A stretch of 64,000 bases of DNA from Pedobacter paludis (GTDB lineage Bacteria; Bacteroidota; Bacteroidia; Sphingobacteriales; Sphingobacteriaceae). The notes below the pieces were generated by a model. The model did not search any database. It was not told the origin of the DNA and saw only the letters and a list, made by a program, of their open reading frames with translations. Made by a program: the position numbers and the translations under genes. This document shows positions 25,506-34,096 of this stretch, piece by piece. Location of the stretch: contig NZ_QGNY01000005.1 in the NCBI RefSeq assembly GCF_003173575.1, positions 1-64,000 of the forward strand. The letters are read 5' to 3'. Each line of letters starts with the position of its first letter. The stretch's first letter is position 1.

Positions 25506-26920
25506 TTGTATTCTTTCAATCTCAACAAAACAACATTCTCCACATGCTGCGTGTGCGGGAACATATCCACAGGTTTAATTCGCACAACATTGTATTTTTC
25601 ATTAAGTAATTCTAAGTCTCTTGCTTGTGTAGCCGCATTACAGCTTACATAAACAATTTTTTCTGATTCCATTTCCAACAAACGCTTTACTACATCTGCA
25701 TGCATACCTGCTCTTGGTGGATCGGTAATGACAACATCAGGTTTACCATGGGCCAAAATAAATTCTGATGTTAGAATATCTTTCATATCGCCTGCATAAA
25801 AGATCGTATTATCGATTCCGTTCAATTGTGAATTGAATTTTGCATCTTCGATAGCCGTTGGAACGTACTCAACCCCTACCACCTGTTTTACATTTTTGGC
25901 TATAAAATTTGCAATTGTTCCTGCGCCGGTATATAAATCATAAACCAGTTCATCGCCTTTAAATTCTGCGAAATCCCTTGTTATTTTATAAAGTTCAAAT
26001 GCCTGTTCAGAATTGGTTTGATAAAATGATTTAACACCAATTTTGAAACGGATGTCATCCATTTCTTCAAAAATATGATCGCGACCTGCAAATGTGATTA
26101 CATCCTGATCAAAAATTGTATCGTTTTTCTTTTGATTGATGATGTATAATAGTGAAGTGATCTGTGGAAATTCAGCTTTTAGGAAATTCATCAATCCATC
26201 TACCTGTTCTTGATCTGGATAAGCAAAAATCACCGCCACCATCACTTCTCCAGTGGTAGAAGTACGGATAATTAGATTACGCAAAGCACCTTCGTGGTTT
26301 CTTAAATCGTAAAACGACAATCCATTTTCCAGTGCGTATTTACGAACAGAATTTCTAATTGAATTAGATGGTTCATCTTGTAAATAGCAATGCTCGATGT
26401 CTAAAATTTTATCAAAACGTAAAGGAACATGAAAACCTAGGGCATTCATATCGAAATCTTCGTCGCGTTCTACATCTGTTCTTTCCAACCAACGTTTATT
26501 CGAAAAAGTAAACTCAAGTTTATTGCGGTAATATCTATTTTTTGCTGATCCTAAAATAGGTTCTGCCGATGAAGTATCGATTTTACCAAGACGCTGTAAG
26601 GCAGCCTCCACATTTTTCTGTTTAAATTTTAATTGAGAATCATAGCCCATGTGTTGCCACTTACAGCCACCACAGGTACCAAAGTGAGGACAAAACGGAT
26701 CGGTACGCAGTGCAGATTTTTCATGAAGTGTTTCTATTATTGCTTCGGCAAAGTTTTTTTTCTTTTTAGTCAATTTAACATCAACCACATCACCAGGAAC
26801 GGCTTTATCAACAAAAATAACCAGTTCATCGGCTTTGCCAACGCCCTTACCTTCTTCAGCAATATCAATTATGTGTACGTTTGGAATTATAGTTACCGTA
26901 CCGGGTTTTCTTCTACTCAT
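25499..26920 (-). CDS. rlmD: 23S rRNA (uracil-5-)-methyltransferase RlmD/TrmA-type
   Basis: A 473-aa SAM-dependent methyltransferase forming m5U in RNA. TRAM domain at about 6-64, Fe-S-binding cysteines in CPHFGTCGGC (77-86), a SAM motif in YDLYTGAGTIANF, and the catalytic cysteine in YVSCNAATQARDL. The ATG at 26918-26920 is chosen because it gives MSRRKPG and a promoter sits directly upstream; a longer reading of 12 extra codons would run across that promoter. RNA target (23S versus tRNA) is assigned by general family resemblance, and the exact position is uncertain. Confidence 0.88.
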   Translation of the reverse strand: MSRRKPGTVTIIPNVHIIDIAEEGKGVGKADELVIFVDKAVPGDVVDVKLTKKKKNFAEAIIETLHEKSALRTDPFCPHFGTCGGCKWQHMGYDSQLKFKQKNVEAALQRLGKIDTSSAEPILGSAKNRYYRNKLEFTFSNKRWLERTDVERDEDFDMNALGFHVPLRFDKILDIEHCYLQDEPSNSIRNSVRKYALENGLSFYDLRNHEGALRNLIIRTSTTGEVMVAVIFAYPDQEQVDGLMNFLKAEFPQITSLLYIINQKKNDTIFDQDVITFAGRDHIFEEMDDIRFKIGVKSFYQTNSEQAFELYKITRDFAEFKGDELVYDLYTGAGTIANFIAKNVKQVVGVEYVPTAIEDAKFNSQLNGIDNTIFYAGDMKDILTSEFILAHGKPDVVITDPPRAGMHADVVKRLLEMESEKIVYVSCNAATQARDLELLNEKYNVVRIKPVDMFPHTQHVENVVLLRLKEYND

Positions 26921-26927
26921 TATGCCA

Positions 26928-26956
26928 CAAAGATAAAAAAAAGAGGCTAAAGCCAA
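26928..26956 (-). promoter_or_regulatory. Promoter of rlmD, nearly leaderless
   Basis: TTG (26954-26956) is followed after 18 nt by TATCTTTG (26928-26935) on the minus strand. The last G is only 7 nt before the start codon, so the mRNA probably has almost no leader. Confidence 0.65.
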
Positions 26957-27060
26957 GCGTAGAAAGACTGAGGGCTTAGAAAGCTAGTTTTAGGAAAAAT
27001 TAGACACTATACTTTTACTCGAACAAGAAATGCCCGGCAATAAAAACTTCGATTTAAAAA

Positions 27061-27171
27061 TTATTTTCCAAAAAATTTAAATGCTGCGCCCCAAAAGCCG
27101 TCTAACCAATTAAAATTTAGGTCAAATTTTTCATCTACTTGTACAGAAAACTCTAATATTTCTTTGCTCAT
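27061..27171 (-). CDS. Candidate small peptide gene
   Basis: A 36-residue reading frame from ATG to TAA, starting MSKEILEFSVQ and ending GFWGAAFKFFGK. The first part is acidic and polar, the second rich in Phe, Trp and Gly, so the tail could form a short amphipathic or membrane-active segment. No close neighbour is on the same strand and no clear promoter or ribosome site is visible, so coding status rests on the clean ORF and non-random residue pattern. It may be spurious. Confidence 0.35.
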   Translation of the reverse strand: MSKEILEFSVQVDEKFDLNFNWLDGFWGAAFKFFGK

Positions 27172-27374
27172 GATAAAAAACCTATCTATTTGTACAATAA
27201 TACAAAATTCATACCGAAAACCGAAACGGTACATATTAAATTTAAGTTAATTTTACATCAATTAAGCATAAGAGTTTCTTCAACATTAAAATTATTTAAA
27301 AGACATTGATGATCAGATTGTTATTTGAATAATCGATATATAATTGTAACTTAATATATCATTTCACATAAAAG

Positions 27375-27381
27375 AGGAGGT
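27375..27381 (+). promoter_or_regulatory. Strong Shine-Dalgarno sequence before the DoxX gene
   Basis: AGGAGGT sits 5 nt before the ATG at 27387. Most genes in this window lack such a site, as is usual in Bacteroidota, so this one stands out and fixes the start. Confidence 0.7.
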
Positions 27382-27386
27382 TCATC

Positions 27387-27845
27387 ATGAACGTAATCCG
27401 TAAAATTGAACATTGGGGAGATGTTCATCATTCAAAATGGCTGGATTTTCTTAGAATTTTACTTGGCCTAATTATTTTTGCTAAAGGTATTTCATTTATA
27501 AGTGATACCTCGGTTCTTCAAAATTTAATTACACAAAACAATGTCTTCGGTTTTTCCAGCGTAATGATTACCGTTGGGATTCATCTTGTAGCATTTGCCC
27601 ATTTGGTTGGTGGCTTACTTATTATTTTGGGCTTGGTAACACGGTTTGCAGTTGTTATTCAGATTCCAATTTTAGTATTTGCCGTGTTTTTTATTAACCT
27701 AACGCCGGGTTTCTCCATGCCTAATTCAGAATTGTGGCTATCTGTGCTGGTTTTATTTTTACTCATTTTATTTTGGGTAATTGGTTCTGGTCCGCTTTCG
27801 GTTGATGAAGGATTAAAAAACAAAACTGGAAAGCGTTACGCCTAA
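27387..27845 (+). CDS. DoxX family membrane protein
   Basis: A 152-aa protein with four membrane helices, the DoxX architecture. The first helix is near 20-40 (LDFLRILLGLIIFAKGISF), with the HLVGGLLIILGLVTR segment in the middle. DoxX proteins are associated with quinone or thiol redox chemistry in the membrane, but the function here cannot be read from the sequence. It has an exceptional AGGAGGT ribosome site and stands 44 bp before a secreted peptidase gene. Confidence 0.85.
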   Translation: MNVIRKIEHWGDVHHSKWLDFLRILLGLIIFAKGISFISDTSVLQNLITQNNVFGFSSVMITVGIHLVAFAHLVGGLLIILGLVTRFAVVIQIPILVFAVFFINLTPGFSMPNSELWLSVLVLFLLILFWVIGSGPLSVDEGLKNKTGKRYA

Positions 27846-27889
27846 CCAGATTAATTATTCTTAGTATCTTTCGGCTTGATATTTTGTAC

Positions 27890-29593
27890 ATGAAAACGAA
27901 GATACTTTTTGCACTGCTTTTGGCGGGATTAGCAAGCTACGCCCAAAGTCCAAGCGACCAATATTTCAATTTAACAAGAGCTGGTTTCAAGGAAAAAAAT
28001 GCTTTTGAAACTACTGCGTTTGTAGAGAAGTATTTTCGGGTTCCAGGCAATACAGGCTTTAATGCCAGTATTCATTATGTAGAAAACCTTTTAAAAAAAG
28101 CAGGATTTGTAGAGCAGAAGCAAAATGAATCAGAATTGCCACTTACTTATCGAATCGAAAAAAGGGCGATGAAGAATAATACCTGGGAGCCGGTTGACGC
28201 GAACATTGACATTATTGGGGAATCAAAGCCATTAATCAGCTATAAGACCAACCGCAACATGATTCCTATAAATTGCGGTTCTACCCCTGTTTCTGGAGTA
28301 ACGGCAGAAGTTGTTTATATAGAAAAGATTGTTCCATCGGAACTTGAAAAAATGGACTTAAAAGGCAAAATTCTTTTTTCAGAAAACAACCCTTCAAGAT
28401 TATTATCGATTGCGACAAAAGCTGGTGCTCTAGGTGTTTTAGGGTATTCAATGCCGAAATATACACAGCCAGAAAAACATCAGACTTCAATTCAATTTGG
28501 AAGCATGAAAGCCAATAGCGAAGTTTGGACTTTACTCCTATCTTACGCAGCAAAAGAAAAATTAAAAGCAAATTGTTTAAAGGGTATAACCAAACTTAAA
28601 GTTAATATAGAAACTAAAATTTATCCCTCTGAAGAACTCACCATAGTTGCAAACGTTAAGGGAAGCTTAAAACCTGATGAAAGATTTGTTTTTAGCGCAC
28701 ATGTGCAAGAACCAGGAGCCAACGATAATGCAAGTGGTGTTGGAACTTTGGCAGAAATGGCTCGGTTAACAGCAGAACTTTATAAATCAAAGAAAATTGA
28801 CCCTCAACGCACTCTTACTTTTTTGTGGGGAGATGAGATTGTTTCGACCAGGCGCTACATTACAGAAGACACGCTTCGATCAAAAGGGATTTTATGGGGC
28901 ATGAGTTTGGATATGGTTGGTGAAGACACAAAAAAAACTGGCGGATCTTTTTTAATTGAGAAAATGCCAGATCCTTCTGCAATTTGGACAAGAGGTACAG
29001 ATAAGCATACCGAATGGGGCGCTGGCGATGTTCAGGAGAAAGATCTTTTTCCTCATTATTTTAACGATTTTATATTTGACATCTGCAAAGCACAAGGCAA
29101 GTTTGCCAATTGGACAGTAAATTACAATCCATTTGAAGGCGGAAGCGATCATACTCCTTTCCTTCAAAATAAAATTCCAGGATTATTGATGTGGCATTTT
29201 ACCGATGTTTTTTATCACACGGATAACGATAGAATAGATAAGGTATCTCCAACTGAAATGAAAAATGTAGGCGTAAGTGGGTTAACTGCAGCCTATACTC
29301 TAATTTCTGCCGATGAAAATACGGCTACAGCAACAGTTACTCAGGTTAAAAATGATGCCTTGGTTCGACTTAAAACAGAATTTGAATTAAGTAAAAAGGC
29401 AATATCTCAAGGAAAATCTGCTCCAGAAGAAAAACACATTGTAGAGGTTTGGAGCAAATGGTATGTTAATGCACTGGCTACAATTGCTTCAATGCCTGTG
29501 AAAAAAGAAACCACAAAGGTTGGCTCTGCAATTAAACTTGCAATTCTGGAAATTGAAAAGCAAACAAAGTTGTATTTGGATGAGTTGAAGTAA
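27890..29593 (+). CDS. Secreted M28-family metallopeptidase
   Basis: A 567-aa zinc peptidase. Signal peptide at about 1-18 (ending SYAQ). A PA-like insertion lies around 90-200, then the M28 catalytic domain with HVQEPGANDNASG (zinc His and bridging Asp), FLWGDE (catalytic Glu), LDMVGED and GGSDHTPF (last zinc ligand region). The ATG at 27890 is chosen over an in-frame TTG two codons earlier. Probably periplasmic or outer-surface; substrate class (aminopeptidase or carboxypeptidase) is not fixed. Confidence 0.88.
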   Translation: MKTKILFALLLAGLASYAQSPSDQYFNLTRAGFKEKNAFETTAFVEKYFRVPGNTGFNASIHYVENLLKKAGFVEQKQNESELPLTYRIEKRAMKNNTWEPVDANIDIIGESKPLISYKTNRNMIPINCGSTPVSGVTAEVVYIEKIVPSELEKMDLKGKILFSENNPSRLLSIATKAGALGVLGYSMPKYTQPEKHQTSIQFGSMKANSEVWTLLLSYAAKEKLKANCLKGITKLKVNIETKIYPSEELTIVANVKGSLKPDERFVFSAHVQEPGANDNASGVGTLAEMARLTAELYKSKKIDPQRTLTFLWGDEIVSTRRYITEDTLRSKGILWGMSLDMVGEDTKKTGGSFLIEKMPDPSAIWTRGTDKHTEWGAGDVQEKDLFPHYFNDFIFDICKAQGKFANWTVNYNPFEGGSDHTPFLQNKIPGLLMWHFTDVFYHTDNDRIDKVSPTEMKNVGVSGLTAAYTLISADENTATATVTQVKNDALVRLKTEFELSKKAISQGKSAPEEKHIVEVWSKWYVNALATIASMPVKKETTKVGSAIKLAILEIEKQTKLYLDELK

Positions 29594-29621
29594 TTTTAAG
29601 TTTGTTAGTTTTTATAATTAA

Positions 29622-30071
29622 TCAAGTTGACACGGTGTTTATAAGCTTTACAACCTGTTTTAATTCCTCTAACTGTTTACTTTGTTCTTTAAGTTTCTTG
29701 TCGTTTAAAACATAACCATTTATCAAATAATCTTTTAAAATTTTATTAGCCCATATACGAAATTGTGTTGCTCTAGCAGAATTAACTCTATAGCCAATAG
29801 ATAAAATCATATCAAGATTATATACTTCAACTTTTCTTTTGATGTCTCTTTTACCTTCTTTTCGAACTATTTCCAAATTGGAAATAGTTGATTCATCTAG
29901 TTCCCCACTATGAAAAATATTACCAATATGTTTGTTGATAGCAGGAGTTTGAACTCCAAACACAGTTGCAATCTGCTTCTGAGTTAGCCAAACTGTATCG
30001 TTTTGCAGCGCAACATCAATAGCTGGCTGGCCATCTCCTGTTTTATAAAAAATAATTTCACCCTTGTTCAT
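29622..30071 (-). pseudogene. Shortened RhuM-family protein (N-terminal part only)
   Basis: 149 aa matching the N-terminal domain of RhuM-type proteins: WLTQKQIATVFGV, a helix-turn-helix-like region, RDIKRKVEVYNLDMILSIGYRV and TQFRIWANKILKDYL. Typical members continue for about 180 residues more, with a RhuM C-terminal or Fic/Doc domain; here the frame stops after LEELKQVVKLINTVST and no remnant follows before the peptidase gene end 28 bp away. Probably a remnant, though a stand-alone short form is possible. RhuM genes often travel with restriction-modification or toxin modules, none of which is nearby. Confidence 0.7.
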
Positions 30072-30124
30072 TGCTTTAAGATACTATAATATTTGAAATA
30101 ATTTATTTATCCTATTTTAGTGCC

Positions 30125-31642
30125 ATGCCTAAACCTAAAGCAATAATTATCGGAGCAGGAATTGCTGGAATCGCTTCTGCAATAAGAATGGCAACAAAAG
30201 GTTTTGATGTTGATATTTTTGAATCAAATGCTTTTCCTGGTGGTAAGCTTGCCCAAATAAAGTCTGAAGTATTTAGATTTGATGCCGGCCCTAGTCTTTT
30301 TACGATGCCTAAATATGTTGATGAACTTTTTGAATTGGCGGGTAAAAACCCTATTGATTATTTTAAATATGAAAGATTAGAGGAAATCTGCAGATACTTT
30401 TATGAAGATGGCTTAAAACTTACCGCAAGCGCAGATTTGAATAAATTTGCCGATGAGATTGAAGCCAAAACAAATTCTACAGCCAAAGAGGTAAGTGCCT
30501 ATCTAAAAAAAAGCGAGACCATTTATGAAGTAACACATAAGGTTTTTTTGGAAAGAACGCTTCATAAAATAAAGAGCTATATCCATTGGGATACTTTAAA
30601 ATCTGTTTTAAAATTTGGGCAGATTGATGCTTTTAGAACTCAGAGCAAAGCAAATAGTTCATTTTTTAAGGATGAAAGAATTGCACAGCTTTTTAATCGA
30701 TACGCTACTTATAATGGCTCAAATCCGTATCAAGCCCCAGCAACACTAAATGTAATTCCTCATTTTGAATATCATTTCGGTGCATTTTTGCCAACTGAGG
30801 GAATGTATAGCATTACAACTTCTTTGGTAAAACTGGCAGAAGATCTTGGTGTAAAATTTCACTACAATAAACCAGTTGATGAAATAAAGTATTCAGCAGA
30901 AAGCAAACTTAAGATTGAGGGAATTATCTGTGATGAGGAATTAATAAAAGCAGATGTTGTGATCTCAAATCTGGATATTTGGTTTACCTACAAAAATCTG
31001 TTAAAGAATTTCCCAGCTCCTAAAAGACTTCTGCAACAAGAGCGAAGCAGTTCTGCCTTGATTTTTTATTGGGGGATAAAAGGTATCCATCCAGAACTGG
31101 GATTGCACAATATCCTTTTTGCCGAAGATTATAAAGCCGAATTTGATTCTATTTGGAAAGAGAAGACCATTTATAAAGATCCTACGGTTTACATTAACAT
31201 ATCATCGAAACATATTAAAAATGATGCGCCAGAAAATTGCGAAAATTGGTTTGTGATGATTAATGTTCCGTCCAACAGTGGGCAAAATTGGGATATATTA
31301 ATTGCTGAGGCAAGACAAAATATCCTTAACAAAATGGAACGAATATTAAAAAAAGAGATTGCCAGCTCCATTATCTTCGAACAGATTCTAGACCCTAGAA
31401 GTATTGAAGCTAAAACCAGTTCCTATCAGGGCGCTCTATATGGTAATAGTTCAAATAACCAATTCGCGGCTTTCTTAAGGCATCCTAATTTTAGTTCCAA
31501 AATAGAAAATCTGTATTTTTGTGGCGGAAGTGTTCATCCTGGTGGGGGGATTCCGCTTGCATTGCTTTCAGCCAAAATTATTGACGAGAATTTGAACATT
31601 CCTAAATCTATAAAAGATACATTTGCCAATCATCACATTTAA
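30125..31642 (+). CDS. crtD: Carotenoid desaturase, CrtD-like (CrtI family)
   Basis: A 505-aa FAD amine-oxidase-fold desaturase. FAD motif GAGIAGIASA at 10-19, RFDAGPSLFTMP near 54-65 and a C-terminal FCGGSVHPGGGIPLAL. The GPSLFTMP and SSALIFYWGIK segments resemble the 1-hydroxycarotenoid 3,4-desaturases (CrtD) of Bacteroidota more than phytoene desaturase. A 3',4'-desaturation after CruF hydration would fit the other carotenoid genes in the window. Phytoene desaturase CrtI is the alternative. A thioesterase gene follows after 9 bp. Confidence 0.75.
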   Translation: MPKPKAIIIGAGIAGIASAIRMATKGFDVDIFESNAFPGGKLAQIKSEVFRFDAGPSLFTMPKYVDELFELAGKNPIDYFKYERLEEICRYFYEDGLKLTASADLNKFADEIEAKTNSTAKEVSAYLKKSETIYEVTHKVFLERTLHKIKSYIHWDTLKSVLKFGQIDAFRTQSKANSSFFKDERIAQLFNRYATYNGSNPYQAPATLNVIPHFEYHFGAFLPTEGMYSITTSLVKLAEDLGVKFHYNKPVDEIKYSAESKLKIEGIICDEELIKADVVISNLDIWFTYKNLLKNFPAPKRLLQQERSSSALIFYWGIKGIHPELGLHNILFAEDYKAEFDSIWKEKTIYKDPTVYINISSKHIKNDAPENCENWFVMINVPSNSGQNWDILIAEARQNILNKMERILKKEIASSIIFEQILDPRSIEAKTSSYQGALYGNSSNNQFAAFLRHPNFSSKIENLYFCGGSVHPGGGIPLALLSAKIIDENLNIPKSIKDTFANHHI

Positions 31643-31651
31643 ATTAAAACT

Positions 31652-32056
31652 ATGAATTTTCACACACGTAAATGGATCAAGCCCGAAGATCTCAATCCTA
31701 ATGGTGGATTATTTGGCGGAAGCTTATTAAAATGGATTGATGAGGAAGCCGCAATTTATGCAATCGTTCAACTGGAAAATCCGAAGGTTGTAACCAAATA
31801 TATGTCTGAAATTAATTTTGTAAGCTCAGGGAAACTTGGTGATATTATAGAAATGGGCATTACAGCTACTGCTTTCGGCACAACTTCTATTACCATGTGC
31901 TGTGAGGTTAGAAATAAAATCACCAGAAAAAGCATTTTAACAATTGATAAAATTGTTTTCGTAAACATTAACGATTATGGTGATCCAACGCCACATGGAA
32001 AAACAAAAATTAAGTACATAGAGGAACAGTTTGCCCAAGAAGCCGAGAAAGAATAA
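31652..32056 (+). CDS. Acyl-CoA thioesterase, hotdog fold (YciA-like)
   Basis: A 134-aa single hotdog-domain protein. The catalytic region NPNGGLFGGSLLKWIDEEAA (residues 14-33) contains the conserved Asp of acyl-CoA hydrolases, and FVSSGKLGDIIEM and TTSITMCCEV strands are in place. It probably hydrolyses medium or long acyl-CoA in the cytoplasm. It starts 9 bp after the crtD-like gene, so it is co-transcribed; whether it shares a role with carotenoid acylation is speculation. Confidence 0.85.
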   Translation: MNFHTRKWIKPEDLNPNGGLFGGSLLKWIDEEAAIYAIVQLENPKVVTKYMSEINFVSSGKLGDIIEMGITATAFGTTSITMCCEVRNKITRKSILTIDKIVFVNINDYGDPTPHGKTKIKYIEEQFAQEAEKE

Positions 32057-32103
32057 TTCGATTAAAGTTCATATTAGTGAACTAATGATCAATAAACTAC
32101 TGA

Positions 32104-32601
32104 CTAATTAACCAATTTAGCTTCGAGCTTTTCAGCATCTAAATCGAATGCATTAACAACTACTCTTGCCTGTGTGTAAAAAGGATCACGTTCAAGAAGT
32201 TTTAATTTTATAAACTCCAAAAGTTGTTCATCATCCATATTGGCAATTAATGGCCGTTTTTGTCTGTTATGTAATCTAGAAACCAATTGTGCCGGTTCCA
32301 TTTGTAGATAAACAGTTTCGCCATTTGCATTCATCCATTCCATATTATTAAAAAAACATGGCAAGCCCCCTCCGGTTGCGATAACGCAGTTTTCTGGATA
32401 AGGATAGGTTTTAAGCATTTCGCTTTCGTAATTTCTAAATCCAGCTTCGCCAAATTCGGCAAAATATTCGGCAATGGTTTTACCTGTTTTTGAAACAATT
32501 TCCGCATCCAGATCGATAACCGGGCAATTTAACCGATGTGCCAATTGTTTCGCTTTTGTGCTTTTACCGCATCCCATAAATCCGATTAAGAAAACTTTCA
32601 T
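32104..32601 (-). CDS. aroK: Shikimate kinase
   Basis: A 165-aa P-loop kinase phosphorylating shikimate in aromatic amino acid synthesis. Walker A GFMGCGKST at 7-15, DLDAEIVSKTGKTIAE with the shikimate-binding Asp, GFRNYESEML, and ATGGGLPCF near 76-84. The gene start overlaps the stop of the DinB gene by 4 bp, giving a coupled pair. Length is typical. Confidence 0.93.
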   Translation of the reverse strand: MKVFLIGFMGCGKSTKAKQLAHRLNCPVIDLDAEIVSKTGKTIAEYFAEFGEAGFRNYESEMLKTYPYPENCVIATGGGLPCFFNNMEWMNANGETVYLQMEPAQLVSRLHNRQKRPLIANMDDEQLLEFIKLKLLERDPFYTQARVVVNAFDLDAEKLEAKLVN

Positions 32602-33038
32602 AATTGATGCTCTCGTTTTAACATAATATAATCTGTTACCGGCGGATAAATTCCACTTCCCTTAAATAAGGTTGCAATTTGCGCCCGGTGATAGGTGGAA
32701 TGATTGGCTACATGAAACAAAATATCCTGTACAAGGTTGGTAAATTCGCCTCTAGAATTTCTGTAAGTTATTTCTTCATCCAACGGAACGGTATCGAATA
32801 TAGTTTCAAATAATTTAAAGTTTTCTTCAGAAATCTTTGCAAAAAGACTAGCCTCAATTTCATCCCAAACACCAAATTTCGGCTTTTGATTTAAAATTCT
32901 ATTTGCCCAAATGTGCTGTGCATTTAAAACATGACTGAAAAGAGCAATTGCTTTTAAAGAGATATCTTGCTCGCTCTGAAAAATTCCGATCAGTTTTTTA
33001 TCTGCAACTTGAGTATAATGTAAAATTTCCCTTAACAT
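32598..33038 (-). CDS. DinB family protein
   Basis: A 146-aa DinB/YfiT-like four-helix protein. Histidines in LNAQHIWANRIL (near 40) and HVANHSTYHRAQIATL (near 121-128) mark the metal site. It is a second, distant copy of the superfamily in this window. It is coupled to aroK (4-bp overlap) and lies 2 bp after the permease gene, so it belongs to a minus-strand run from the DUF1599 gene to aroK. Function unknown; thiol S-transferase activity is possible. Confidence 0.85.
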   Translation of the reverse strand: MLREILHYTQVADKKLIGIFQSEQDISLKAIALFSHVLNAQHIWANRILNQKPKFGVWDEIEASLFAKISEENFKLFETIFDTVPLDEEITYRNSRGEFTNLVQDILFHVANHSTYHRAQIATLFKGSGIYPPVTDYIMLKREHQL

Positions 33039-33040
33039 AA

Positions 33041-34096
33041 TTAAGCCAATTTAACTCTTGGATCTACATAGGCATATAAAATATCGACCAAAATGTTGAT
33101 GACCACAAACACAAAAGCTATAAATAATATGGAGCCCATTACCACAGGAAAATCGGACATTTCCAAAGCAGTAACTGTTGTTCTGCCCAAGCCATTGTAG
33201 CCGAAAATATATTCAACAAAGAAAGAACCTGCAAGTAAAGAGGCAAACCAACCAGAAATTGCGGTAATAACCGGGTTCATTGCATTTTTCAGAGCATGCT
33301 TGTAAATTATAGCATTTCTACTCAATCCTTTTGCTCTGGCTGTACGAATATAATCTTGCGCCAGAACATCTAACATTGCACTCCTGGTAAGCTGAACAAT
33401 AATTGCCAAGGGTCTTAAGCCTAAAGTAATCATTGGCAACCATAAATTTCTGAGGGTTAATATTTCGCCATTAAAAGGATCATAACTGTACAAACTTCCA
33501 CTCATTTTTAATCCTGTATAGTTACTTAAAACAAATCCGAATAACCAGGCAATGATAATCCCTGCAAAAAAAGAAGGGGCAGAAATACCTAAAATTGCAA
33601 ATGCGTTCGATGCCTTATCAATCCAGCTGTCTTTATAAACGGCAGAAACCACACCTAAAAATACCCCAATGATTGTAGCAAAAATCATTGCAGTTAAAGC
33701 AAGGATAAAAGTATTTGGAACAGTTTCAGACAGGATTGAGGTAACATCTCTTTTGGTTTGGTAAGAGCTTCTCAAATACGGCCACTTCAAAACCAAAGCT
33801 TTTTTATCAAATGAAATGAGTTTAGCGAAGTGATATTTATTTTGAGTTGTACTATCGTTATTCAAAACACTAATTGGCGATAAATCATTAACATACAGCA
33901 CAAACTGTACAGGCTTAGACTTATCCAATCCAAATTCTTTTCTCACAGCCTCTAGCGATTGAACATCAGCTCGTTGACCCATTGTCATCCTCGCCGGATC
34001 GCCTGGTAAAATATTAAAAAGCACAAAAACCACGAATACCACACCGGCCATAACCAGCAAACCGTACAAAAGTTTTTTTAGTGCGTATCCTAACAT
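33041..34096 (-). CDS. ABC transporter permease, OppB/DppB type
   Basis: A 351-aa binding-protein-dependent permease. The first helix and LPGDPAR motif at about 30-36 are typical of OppB/DppB. The EAA-type loop DYIRTARAKGLSRNAI is present near 244. The segment between the first and second helices is about 80 residues, longer than a minimal member, and contains a soluble insertion. No OppC, ATPase or solute-binding gene is adjacent, so the rest of the transporter is encoded elsewhere. Neighbours (BT_3928-like, DinB, aroK) are unrelated. Confidence 0.85.
   Translation of the reverse strand: MLGYALKKLLYGLLVMAGVVFVVFVLFNILPGDPARMTMGQRADVQSLEAVRKEFGLDKSKPVQFVLYVNDLSPISVLNNDSTTQNKYHFAKLISFDKKALVLKWPYLRSSYQTKRDVTSILSETVPNTFILALTAMIFATIIGVFLGVVSAVYKDSWIDKASNAFAILGISAPSFFAGIIIAWLFGFVLSNYTGLKMSGSLYSYDPFNGEILTLRNLWLPMITLGLRPLAIIVQLTRSAMLDVLAQDYIRTARAKGLSRNAIIYKHALKNAMNPVITAISGWFASLLAGSFFVEYIFGYNGLGRTTVTALEMSDFPVVMGSILFIAFVFVVINILVDILYAYVDPRVKLA

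Larger units (their letters stand above)
26957..27386. other. 430-bp gap between rlmD and the DoxX gene
   Basis: It is AT-rich. It contains one candidate 36-aa minus-strand ORF (27061-27171) and, next to the DoxX start, an unusually good Shine-Dalgarno sequence. I see nothing else recognisable. Confidence 0.5.
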
